From positions 1 to 64,000 of the forward strand of contig NZ_FPBA01000008.1 in assembly GCF_900116515.1 (NCBI RefSeq): a stretch of DNA of 64,000 nucleotides, given 5' to 3'. The position numbers were made by a program, and so were the translations under genes. The notes below the pieces were generated by a model, which was not told where the DNA came from, did no database searches, and was given only the letters and a program-made list of their open reading frames with translations. This document shows positions 42,103-49,090 of the stretch, piece by piece. Position 1 is the stretch's first letter; every line of letters starts with the position of its first letter. Source of the stretch: Geodermatophilus amargosae. Its GTDB lineage: Bacteria > Actinomycetota > Actinomycetes > Mycobacteriales > Geodermatophilaceae.

Positions 42103-44364
42103 TTGAACAAGAGAGCTCTTCCCCTGGTCGTGGGTGCCGCGCTGGTCGTGGCCATGCCCGCGACCACCGCGCACGCGGCACCGCCACCGGAGGACGCCGC
42201 CGCGGGTCCGGCCCGGGCGCACGACCTGCCCAACCCGCTCGGCGACAAGCAGCGCGAGCTGCGGGAGCAGGCGCTCGAGCAGGTCCTCCAGGGCGAGTCC
42301 ACGCCGCAGGGGGCCAACAAGGTCGTCGAGGTCGCGCGGGGCCAGTACGTCGAGCTGGCCCAGGAGGACAGCGACGCGATCTGGACCGTCCTCGGCGAGT
42401 TCAGCGGCCTGCCGCACAACACGATCGAGCAGCCGGACCGGACCGTGGACAACTCCACCATCTGGACCGAGGACTTCTCGCAGCCCTACTTCGACCAGCT
42501 GCTCTACGGCACCGAGGCCGGGGTCAACTCGGTCGCGAACTTCTACGAGGAGCTGTCCTCGGGCCGCTACACCGTCACCGGTGAGGTCGAGGACTGGGTG
42601 CAGGTGCCGGGCACCGGCCCGTCCTACGGCGAGGGCGACGACGGCCAGCGCCCGTGGGCCTTCGTCAACGACAGCGTCGACACCTGGTACGCCGATCAGC
42701 TGGCGGCCGGGAGGACGGCCGCCCAGATCGACGAGTACCTCTCGCAGTTCGACGTCTGGGACCGCTACGACCACGACGGAGACGGCGACTTCGACGAGGC
42801 CGACGGCTACATCGACCACTTCCAGGCCGTGCACTCCGGCATGGGCGAGGAGGTCGGCGGCGGGGTCCTGGGCGAGGACGCCATCTGGAGCCACCGCTGG
42901 TACGACCAGCAGACCCGCGTCGGCGCCGGCGGCCCGACCGTCGACGGCGCGGTGAACCCGCTCGGCGGCACGCAGGTCGGCGGCTCGCGGTACTGGATCG
43001 GCGACTACACCGTCGAGCCGGAGAACGGCGGCGTCGGCGTCTTCGCCCACGAGTTCGGCCACGACCTCGGTCTGCCCGACCTGTACGACACCTCCGGCAA
43101 CAGCGGCGGCGCCGAGAACAGCACCGCCTTCTGGTCGCTGATGTCCTCGGGGTCCTACGGCAACAGCGGCGAACCGGCCGACGGCATCGGCACCGAGCCC
43201 ATCCACATGGGCGTCTGGGAGAAGCTGCAGCTCGGCTGGCTGGACTACGAGGTCGTCCAGCCCGGCGCCCGCGCCAACACCCGGCTCGGCCCGTCGACGG
43301 CCGACACCAGGCAGGCACAGGCGCTCATCGTCCTGCTGCCCGACCGCGAGGTCACCACGGACATCGGCGCCCCGTTCGAGGGTGCGGACTTCTGGCACTC
43401 CGGCTCGGGCGACGACCTCGACCACACGATGCTGACCGCCAAGCCGGCCGGCGCGACGACGCTGACGGCCAAGGTCCGGTACCAGATCGAGCAGGACTGG
43501 GACTACGCGTACGTCGGGTACGTGCAGGACGGCGCCTTCACGCCGCTGCCGACCGACCGCTCGACGACCACCGACCCGAACGGCCAGAACGCGGGCAACG
43601 GGATCACCGGCACCACCGGTGGCGAGTGGGTCGACCTGAGCGCCGACATCAGCTCCGTCCCGGACGGCGCCCAGGTGGGCTTCCGGTACTGGACCGACGG
43701 CGCCGCCACCGAGCCCGGCCTGCAGGTCGACGCCGTCGCGATCGGGAGCACCCCGGTGACGGACTGGACGCTCGACGGGTTCACCGTCACCACGGGCACG
43801 GCGACGGAGTCGTACTTCAACGCCTACATCGCCGAGAACCGGACCTACACCGGCTACGACGCCGGCCTGCGCACCGGGCCGTACAACTTCGGCGACCCGA
43901 CGCGTCCGGACTGGGCCGAGCGGCTGCCGTACCAGGACGGCCTGCTCATCAGCTACTGGAACGAGCAGTACACCGACAACAACGTCGGCGCGCACCCCGG
44001 TGCCGGCATGATCCTGCCGATCGACGCCCACCCCGGGCTGCTCTACGAGCCCACGGACGACGAGGGCACCGACCGGACCGACGGCGAGAGCTGGCGACCG
44101 CGGATCCAGTCCTACGACTCGACCTTCGGGCGGCAGGCGACGGACCGGATCACCCTGCACGACCCGGACACCGGCGTGGCCGGCACGTACGGCGGGCTGC
44201 CCGCCGTGCCGACCTTCGACGACACGCGGGACTGGTACGTGGCACCCGGTGAGCTGCCGGACGCCAACGGCTGGTCCGGCGTCGACGTGCCGCGCACGGG
44301 CACCCGGATCACGGTGGTCAGCACCAGCGCGCAGGACACCTTCATGCAGGTGCGGGTGAACTGA
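42103..44364 (+). CDS. secreted M6-family metalloprotease (immune inhibitor A-like)
   Basis: 753-aa exported zinc protease. Signal peptide at 1-26 (NKRALPLVVGAALVVAMPATTAHAA), a propeptide-like region (about 30-130), then the M6 catalytic domain with the zinc motif HEFGHDLGLPD near residue 317 and the downstream Met-turn region SLMSSGSYG. A DHDGDGDFDEADG segment before it could bind calcium. The C-terminal half has beta-rich adhesive modules. TTG 42103 is the start, with GGAGACG upstream and no other start near the signal peptide. Followed by a strong terminator. Confidence 0.94.
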   Translation: MNKRALPLVVGAALVVAMPATTAHAAPPPEDAAAGPARAHDLPNPLGDKQRELREQALEQVLQGESTPQGANKVVEVARGQYVELAQEDSDAIWTVLGEFSGLPHNTIEQPDRTVDNSTIWTEDFSQPYFDQLLYGTEAGVNSVANFYEELSSGRYTVTGEVEDWVQVPGTGPSYGEGDDGQRPWAFVNDSVDTWYADQLAAGRTAAQIDEYLSQFDVWDRYDHDGDGDFDEADGYIDHFQAVHSGMGEEVGGGVLGEDAIWSHRWYDQQTRVGAGGPTVDGAVNPLGGTQVGGSRYWIGDYTVEPENGGVGVFAHEFGHDLGLPDLYDTSGNSGGAENSTAFWSLMSSGSYGNSGEPADGIGTEPIHMGVWEKLQLGWLDYEVVQPGARANTRLGPSTADTRQAQALIVLLPDREVTTDIGAPFEGADFWHSGSGDDLDHTMLTAKPAGATTLTAKVRYQIEQDWDYAYVGYVQDGAFTPLPTDRSTTTDPNGQNAGNGITGTTGGEWVDLSADISSVPDGAQVGFRYWTDGAATEPGLQVDAVAIGSTPVTDWTLDGFTVTTGTATESYFNAYIAENRTYTGYDAGLRTGPYNFGDPTRPDWAERLPYQDGLLISYWNEQYTDNNVGAHPGAGMILPIDAHPGLLYEPTDDEGTDRTDGESWRPRIQSYDSTFGRQATDRITLHDPDTGVAGTYGGLPAVPTFDDTRDWYVAPGELPDANGWSGVDVPRTGTRITVVSTSAQDTFMQVRVN

Positions 44365-44380
44365 CCCGCACCTCCCAGGA

Positions 44381-44408
44381 CGGCCCCCCGGCGCTCGCCG
44401 GGGGGCCG
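44381..44408 (+). terminator. terminator after the M6 protease gene
   Basis: Perfect 12-bp stem CGGCCCCCCGGC with a 4-nt loop, 16 nt after the stop codon. Located before the convergent HxlR gene, so it can act on both. Confidence 0.8.
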
Positions 44409-44440
44409 TTCCGCGTCCGGGCCCGAGGTGTGGCCCGGCC

Positions 44441-45106
44441 TCAGGCCGGCACCGGCGGGACGAGCGCGCCCAGCAGCCGGCGCACGACGTCGACGTCGCC
44501 GCCGGCGCGGAGGTCCCCGGCGGTCAGGGCGTCGTCGAGGGACCGGCGGCCGAACGCCACCGGCCGCAGCGCCGAGGACGGGCCGGACAGCACGGCGTCG
44601 GGCCGGTCGGACGTGCCCCGGACGGCGGACAGCCGCCCGTCGGCGACGGTGAGGGTGACCCGGTCCGGCGCGCCCGGGTCCTCGACCCCCAGCTCCACCC
44701 GCGCCGACCAGCCGGCCAGCCGGGCCGGGTCGGCGACGGTGCGCAGGGCGAGGACGAACGCGTCGGAGGTCAGCTCGCCGGCCGCGGTCTGCACCGTGCG
44801 CGAGCCCCAGCGACCGAGCGCCACCAGCACGTCCTCGAGCTCCCGGCCGCGCGGGGTGAGCGCGTACACCCGGCCGCCCACCGGCGGGCCGGCCACCGTG
44901 CGCGCGACGATCCCGGTCGCCTCGAGGTCGCGCAGCCGCTGGCTGAGCACGGTCGGGCTGCTGCCGGGCAGGCCGCGGGCCAGGTCGGTGTAGCGCTTGG
45001 GCCCGAGCAGGAGCTCGCGGACGACGAGCAGCGCCCACCGCTCCCCCACGACGTCGAGGGCGCGCGCCACCCCGCACGGGTCGTCGTAGCTGCGCCGGTC
45101 GGACAC
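44441..45106 (-). CDS. HxlR-family regulator with C-terminal domain
   Basis: 221-aa regulator. HxlR winged helix (about 8-100; CGVARALDVVGERWALLVVRELLLGPKRYTDLARGL...LSQRLRDLEATGIVARTV), followed by a C-terminal domain (about 105-215) of SCP2-like character. GTG 45106. It is divergent from the RibD-like reductase and palindromes in the 78-bp gap are likely operators, so it probably controls that gene and itself. Confidence 0.9.
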   Translation of the reverse strand: MSDRRSYDDPCGVARALDVVGERWALLVVRELLLGPKRYTDLARGLPGSSPTVLSQRLRDLEATGIVARTVAGPPVGGRVYALTPRGRELEDVLVALGRWGSRTVQTAAGELTSDAFVLALRTVADPARLAGWSARVELGVEDPGAPDRVTLTVADGRLSAVRGTSDRPDAVLSGPSSALRPVAFGRRSLDDALTAGDLRAGGDVDVVRRLLGALVPPVPA

Positions 45107-45123
45107 GCCGACGACGGTACCCC

Positions 45124-45164
45124 TTGCGCTACGTCGTCGCTAGCGACTACTACTGATTCAGTAG
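45124..45164 (+). promoter_or_regulatory. divergent promoter with two perfect palindromes (probable HxlR operators)
   Basis: GTCGCTAGCGAC (45136-45147) is a perfect 12-bp palindrome and CTACTGATTCAGTAG (45150-45164) a perfect 15-bp one. A plausible plus-strand promoter TTGCGC (45124-45129), 18-bp spacer, TACTAC (45148-45153) overlaps both. Binding there would block the reductase promoter. Confidence 0.55.
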
Positions 45165-45184
45165 CAGTCCGCCGAGGAGGAGCC

Positions 45185-45766
45185 ATGGGCACCATCAGCA
45201 TCGTCGAGAACGTCAGCCTGGACGGCGTCGTGCAGGCGCCCGGCAGTCCGGACGAGGACACCCGCGGCGGGTTCTCCCGCGGCGGCTGGTTCGCGCCCTA
45301 TCCCGACGCCGTGCTCGGTGAGGTGATGGGCCGTGGGATGGCCGGCGAGGGCGCCATGCTCTTCGGCCGGCGCACCTTCGAGTCCATGCAGGCGGCGTGG
45401 GCGGGCACCACGGACAACCCGTTCGGCCCGGTGCTCGACGCCAAGCAGAAGTACGTCGTCACGCGCGACCCGGGCTGGTCCCCCACCTGGGCCAACACCA
45501 CGGTGCTCGCCGGCGACGCCGCCGCCACGGTCGCCGAGCTAAAGGCCGCCGTCGACGTCGACCTCACGGTGCTCGGCAGCCCGGACCTGCTGGCCACCCT
45601 GCTCCCGGCGGGACTGGTCGACGACGCGTGGCTCGCCGTCGCGCCGGTGGTCCTGGGCAGCGGCCGGACCCTCTTCCCCGCCGGCGCGCACCTGCGCTGG
45701 GAATTGGTCGAGGCGGTGCCCACGACCACCGGCGTGGTCCTGACCCACTACCGGGCCACGCACTGA
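45185..45766 (+). CDS. RibD C-terminal / dihydrofolate-reductase-like protein
   Basis: 193-aa NADPH-dependent reductase-fold protein: SIVENVSLDGVVQAPG at the start, MLFGRRTFESM, KYVVTRDPGWSPTWANTTVL and LTVLGSPDLLATLLPAGLVDDAWLAVAPVVLGSGRTLFP. These are standard blocks for the YyaP/YwjB-like RibD_C group. The substrate is not known; true DHFR or riboflavin roles are unlikely. ATG 45185 has GAGGAGGAG upstream. Probably regulated by the divergent HxlR protein. Confidence 0.88.
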   Translation: MGTISIVENVSLDGVVQAPGSPDEDTRGGFSRGGWFAPYPDAVLGEVMGRGMAGEGAMLFGRRTFESMQAAWAGTTDNPFGPVLDAKQKYVVTRDPGWSPTWANTTVLAGDAAATVAELKAAVDVDLTVLGSPDLLATLLPAGLVDDAWLAVAPVVLGSGRTLFPAGAHLRWELVEAVPTTTGVVLTHYRATH

Positions 45767-45806
45767 GCCCTTCCCCGCCGGCCGGGACCGTGGTGCGCTG
45801 ACCGGC

Positions 45807-46268
45807 ATGCCTCCCACGCTCTACGAGTGGGCCGGGGGTGCTGCGGCCTTCCGGCGCCTGATCGACGCCTTCTACGACCGGGTCGAGCGCGACGACCTGC
45901 TCGGCCCCCTGTTCCCCGGCGGCGTCACCGAGTCGCACCGCGCGCACGTCACCGCGTGGTGGTGCGAGGTGTTCGGCGGGCCGGCGCGCTACACCGAGGA
46001 GCTCGGCGGCTACGAGCGGATGATCGCTCACCACCGCCGGCTGGGCCTGGTGCCCGAGCAGCGCTTCCGCTTCGCCACGCTCATGAGCCGTGCCGCCGAC
46101 GACGCCGGCCTGCCCGACGACCCCGAGTTCCGCGCGGCCTTCGTCGGCTACGTCGAGTGGGGCACCCGCCTGGCCCTGGCCAACTCCCAGCCGGGGGCCG
46201 CCGTCGCCGAGCACGCCCCCGTGCCGCGGTGGGGCTGGGGGGTGGCCCCGCCGTACCAGCCGGGCTGA
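45807..46268 (+). CDS. group II truncated hemoglobin
   Basis: 153-aa 2-over-2 globin. It starts LYEWAGGAAAFRRLIDAFYDRVERDDLLGPLFPGG, has the proximal-histidine helix ERMIAHHRRLGL and the group II tryptophan in YVEWGTRLA. It binds heme and O2 or NO; detoxification of NO or peroxide is the usual proposal. ATG 45807. It follows the RibD-like gene by 40 nt and may share its transcript. Confidence 0.92.
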   Translation: MPPTLYEWAGGAAAFRRLIDAFYDRVERDDLLGPLFPGGVTESHRAHVTAWWCEVFGGPARYTEELGGYERMIAHHRRLGLVPEQRFRFATLMSRAADDAGLPDDPEFRAAFVGYVEWGTRLALANSQPGAAVAEHAPVPRWGWGVAPPYQPG

Positions 46269-46278
46269 GCCGGCCCGC

Positions 46279-46797
46279 TCAGGCGGCCGCGGGTACCGGG
46301 TCGGCGCCGCCGGCCGCGCCCGGACGGCACCGCACGAGCCGGCGCAGGGTCAGCCACGTGCCGCGCCGGGCGCCGTGGCGCTCGAGCGCCTCGACGGCGT
46401 AGGCCGAGCAGGTGGGGGTGAACGAGCAGCACGGCGGCCGCCGCGGGCTGACCTCGCGCTGGTAGATCCGCACGGCGGCGACCAGGCGCTCGGCGGCGCG
46501 GGACCCCTGCGGCCCCGTGCCGGCGCGGTGCACGTGCCGCACCGTCGTGGGCACCAGGAACAACCCGTCGACGCTGCAGCCGATGGCGTTGGCCAGGCAG
46601 CAGCCGGTGTTGAGGAACAGCAGGTCGCGCAGGCACGAGCCGTCCCGGCGGTAGCCGTGTCGGCGCGGCGGTCCGTAGGCGCGGCCGTACCCGGGGCCGT
46701 AGCGGGGGCCGTAGCGGGGCCCGTACCCGTAGCCGCGCGGCGGGCCGTACCGCCGGCGCCGGCGCGGGCGCCAGTTGCTGCTCCAGATGAAGACCAT
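46279..46797 (-). CDS. yidD: YidD-family membrane insertion factor with N-terminal extension
   Basis: 172-aa protein. The C-terminal 75 residues are YidD ([61 protein letters not shown]), which aids insertion of inner-membrane proteins. Before it lies an unusual extension: a Gly/Tyr/Pro/Arg low-complexity stretch with YGP repeats (about 16-50) and a Cys-rich hydrophobic segment ([20 protein letters not shown], about 55-74). Standard YidD is about 75-115 aa. ATG 46797. It is not next to rnpA/yidC, so this could be a paralogue. Confidence 0.85.
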   Translation of the reverse strand: MVFIWSSNWRPRRRRRYGPPRGYGYGPRYGPRYGPGYGRAYGPPRRHGYRRDGSCLRDLLFLNTGCCLANAIGCSVDGLFLVPTTVRHVHRAGTGPQGSRAAERLVAAVRIYQREVSPRRPPCCSFTPTCSAYAVEALERHGARRGTWLTLRRLVRCRPGAAGGADPVPAAA

Positions 46798-46849
46798 CCG
46801 CCGATCCTGCGGGCCGACCGCGTCCCGCGCAGACCGGGACGATGGGCCG

Positions 46850-47752
46850 GTGACGTCCTCGCTGCCCGCCGCGCTCGCCGCCGGCCCCGTCGTGCTCGAC
46901 GGCGGCCTGTCCACCGAGCTGGAGGCGCGCGGGCACGACGTCGCCTCGGCGCTGTGGTCGGCGCGGCTGCTGCGCGACGACCCGGGCGCCGTCGTCGCGG
47001 CCCACGCCGCCTTCGCCGCCGCGGGCGCCCGGGTGGCGACGACGGTCAGCTACCAGGCGACCGTCGAGGGCTTCGCCTCCGTGGGCGTGGGCCGGGACGA
47101 GGCGCTGGAGCTGGTCGCCCGTTCGGTGCGCCTGGCCCGGGAAGGCGCGCCGGGGTCCTGGGTGGCGGGGTCGGTCGGCCCGTACGGCGCCGCGCTGGCC
47201 GACGGCTCGGAGTACACCGGCGCGTACGTGGCCGAGGTCGGCGTCGACGCGCTGCGGGCCTTCCACCGGCCGCGGATGGCGGCACTGGCCGAGGCCGGGG
47301 CCGACGTGCTCGCCTGCGAGACGCTGCCGGCCGCCGCCGAGGTCGAGGCGGTGCTGGCCGAGGCGACGACGCCGGGCGTGCCGGTGTGGCTCTCGCTCAC
47401 CACGGTGGTCGACGGCGACGGCGTGGCGCGCACCCGGCGCGGCGAGCCGGCGGCCGAGGTGTTCGCGATGGCCCGGGGCGTGGCGGAGGTGGTCGCCGTC
47501 GGTGTGAACTGCACCGACCCGGCCGGGGTGCTGCCGGCGCTGGAGGCCGCGTCGGCCGCCGGGGTGCCGCTGGTGGCCTATCCGAACAGCGGCGAGGCCT
47601 GGGACGCCGGGGCGCGGCGCTGGACCGGCACCGGGGAGGTCCCCGCCGAGGACGCCGCGGCGTGGGTCGCCGCCGGCGCCCGGCTGGTCGGCGGCTGCTG
47701 CCGGGTCGGCCCGGCCGGCATCGCCGCGCTGGCGGGGGCCATCGGCAGCTGA
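46850..47752 (+). CDS. mmuM: homocysteine S-methyltransferase
   Basis: 300-aa zinc-dependent methyltransferase that makes methionine from homocysteine, usually with S-methylmethionine or SAM as donor. It shows [13 protein letters not shown] at the start, SYQAT and the zinc ligands in GVNC and [11 protein letters not shown] 46850 is chosen; the open frame starts earlier but overlaps the divergent yidD 5' end. Followed by a very long perfect hairpin. Confidence 0.92.
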   Translation: MTSSLPAALAAGPVVLDGGLSTELEARGHDVASALWSARLLRDDPGAVVAAHAAFAAAGARVATTVSYQATVEGFASVGVGRDEALELVARSVRLAREGAPGSWVAGSVGPYGAALADGSEYTGAYVAEVGVDALRAFHRPRMAALAEAGADVLACETLPAAAEVEAVLAEATTPGVPVWLSLTTVVDGDGVARTRRGEPAAEVFAMARGVAEVVAVGVNCTDPAGVLPALEAASAAGVPLVAYPNSGEAWDAGARRWTGTGEVPAEDAAAWVAAGARLVGGCCRVGPAGIAALAGAIGS

Positions 47753-47775
47753 GGGTCGCTGCCGGCGCTCCCCGG

Positions 47776-47835
47776 CCGCGTCCCGTGGTGCCCGACCTCG
47801 CGCTGCAGGGTGAGGTCGGGCACCACGGGACGCGG
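47776..47835. terminator. 24-bp perfect inverted repeat, bidirectional terminator
   Basis: Arms 47776-47799 and 47812-47835 are perfectly complementary over 24 bp with a 12-nt loop (GCGCTGCAGGGT). They lie between the convergent methyltransferase and SDR genes. The arm is long for a simple terminator and could be a REP-like element. Confidence 0.75.
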
Positions 47836-47842
47836 TCCGTCG

Positions 47843-48700
47843 TCAGAGGATGGGGTTGCCGCCGGTCACCGCGACCCGGGCGCCCGAGACGTAGGACGCC
47901 TCGTCGCTGGCGAGCAGCACGTACACCGGCGCCAACTCGGCCGGCTGCGCCGCACGCCCCATGGGCACCTGCTCGCCGAAGCTGGCCACCTTCTCCTCGG
48001 GCATGGTCGCGGGGATCAGCGGCGTCCACACCGGCCCGGGCGCCACGCTGTTGGCCCGGATGCCCTTGTCCGCGTACATCTGCGCGAGGCTGGCGGTGAA
48101 GTTGGCGATGCCGGCCTTGGTCATCGCGTACGGCGCCAGGCTGGGGCTCGGCATGTCGGAGTTCACCGACGACGAGTTGATGATCGACCCGCCCGAGGGC
48201 ATGTGCGGGACGGCGTCCTTGCAGAGGACGAACATCGCCGTGAGGTTGGTGGCGACCGTGTGGTCCCACTCCTCGTCCGGGACCTCCTCCAGCGTGTCGT
48301 GCGACATCTGGAACGCGGCGTTGTTCACCAGGACGTCGACCCGGCCGAACTCCTCGACGGCCTTCGGGATGATCGTCTTGGCGTGCGCGCGGTCGGAGAG
48401 GTCACCGGCCACCAGCACGCACTTGCGGCCGGCCTCGCGCACGTACTTCGCGGTGTCCTCGGCGTCCTCGTGCTCGTTGAGGTACGAGATCAGGACGTCG
48501 GCACCCTCACGGGCGAAGGCAATGGCGACCGCACGGCCGATGCCGCTGTCGCCGCCGGTGATGACGGCGGCCTTGCCGGTGAGCTTGCCCGACCCCTGGT
48601 AGCTCTCCTCACCGTGGTCGGGCTTCGGGTCCATCTCGCCCAGCGTCCCGGGCGGGGTCTGCTGCTGCTCGGGCTGGGACTCGGGACGGGGTGACGACAC
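47843..48700 (-). CDS. short-chain dehydrogenase/reductase, general-stress type
   Basis: 285-aa SDR with a polar Gln/Pro-rich N-terminal extension of about 40 residues (QPEQQQTPPGTLGEMDPKPDHGEESYQGSGKLTGK). TGGDSGIG, NNAAF and YAMTK (Tyr-x3-Lys) are present. The extended N-terminus is characteristic of the YghA/YdaD-like stress-linked SDR group. Substrate unknown. GTG 48700 has AGGAGAG at good spacing. Confidence 0.92.
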   Translation of the reverse strand: MSSPRPESQPEQQQTPPGTLGEMDPKPDHGEESYQGSGKLTGKAAVITGGDSGIGRAVAIAFAREGADVLISYLNEHEDAEDTAKYVREAGRKCVLVAGDLSDRAHAKTIIPKAVEEFGRVDVLVNNAAFQMSHDTLEEVPDEEWDHTVATNLTAMFVLCKDAVPHMPSGGSIINSSSVNSDMPSPSLAPYAMTKAGIANFTASLAQMYADKGIRANSVAPGPVWTPLIPATMPEEKVASFGEQVPMGRAAQPAELAPVYVLLASDEASYVSGARVAVTGGNPIL

Positions 48701-48820
48701 GGGGCTCTCCTCGGTGCGCTGGGCGGACGGCGCACGACGGCGGGGGTCGTCTCCCCCCACGTCGCGTCGCCGTCCCGCCTACCCGCGCACCCCGATCCGA
48801 ACCCGTGGCGCCGGGCAGCG

Positions 48821-48946
48821 TCAGGCCGCGCGGGCCACCTGCACCGGCGCGGCCGAGGGCAGCTCCCAGCGCATCTCCAGGTGCCGGCGACCGTCCCGGC
48901 CGACGACGGGGATCCAGCGGACCAACGGTCGTTCCTCTACGCGCAT
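48821..48946 (-). CDS. small conserved-looking protein, 41 aa
   Basis: A short frame in the 390-nt gap between the SDR and helicase genes. It starts ATG 48946 with GGATGGAAG upstream and ends TGA at 48823-48821. The product MRVEERPLVRWIPVVGRDG... continues with an amphipathic HLEMRWELP segment. The pattern R-x-VRW-x-PV-x-G-x-DGR resembles small actinobacterial proteins I have seen but cannot name. Function unknown. Rest of the gap (48701-48820, 48947-49090) shows no gene; a GTTCAC direct repeat lies at 48962-48978. Confidence 0.55.
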   Translation of the reverse strand: MRVEERPLVRWIPVVGRDGRRHLEMRWELPSAAPVQVARAA

Positions 48947-49090
48947 GCTTCCATCCACCTCTCGTTCACTCGTTGTTCACCTTCTTACCTGATCGGCAGC
49001 AGGTATGCGGGGACGCAGCAGTCGTTGCCGTCTCGTGACCGAGGGCGGTCCGCGGGAAGACCGGCGCCGTCGGGCACGCTGGTGCCCACG

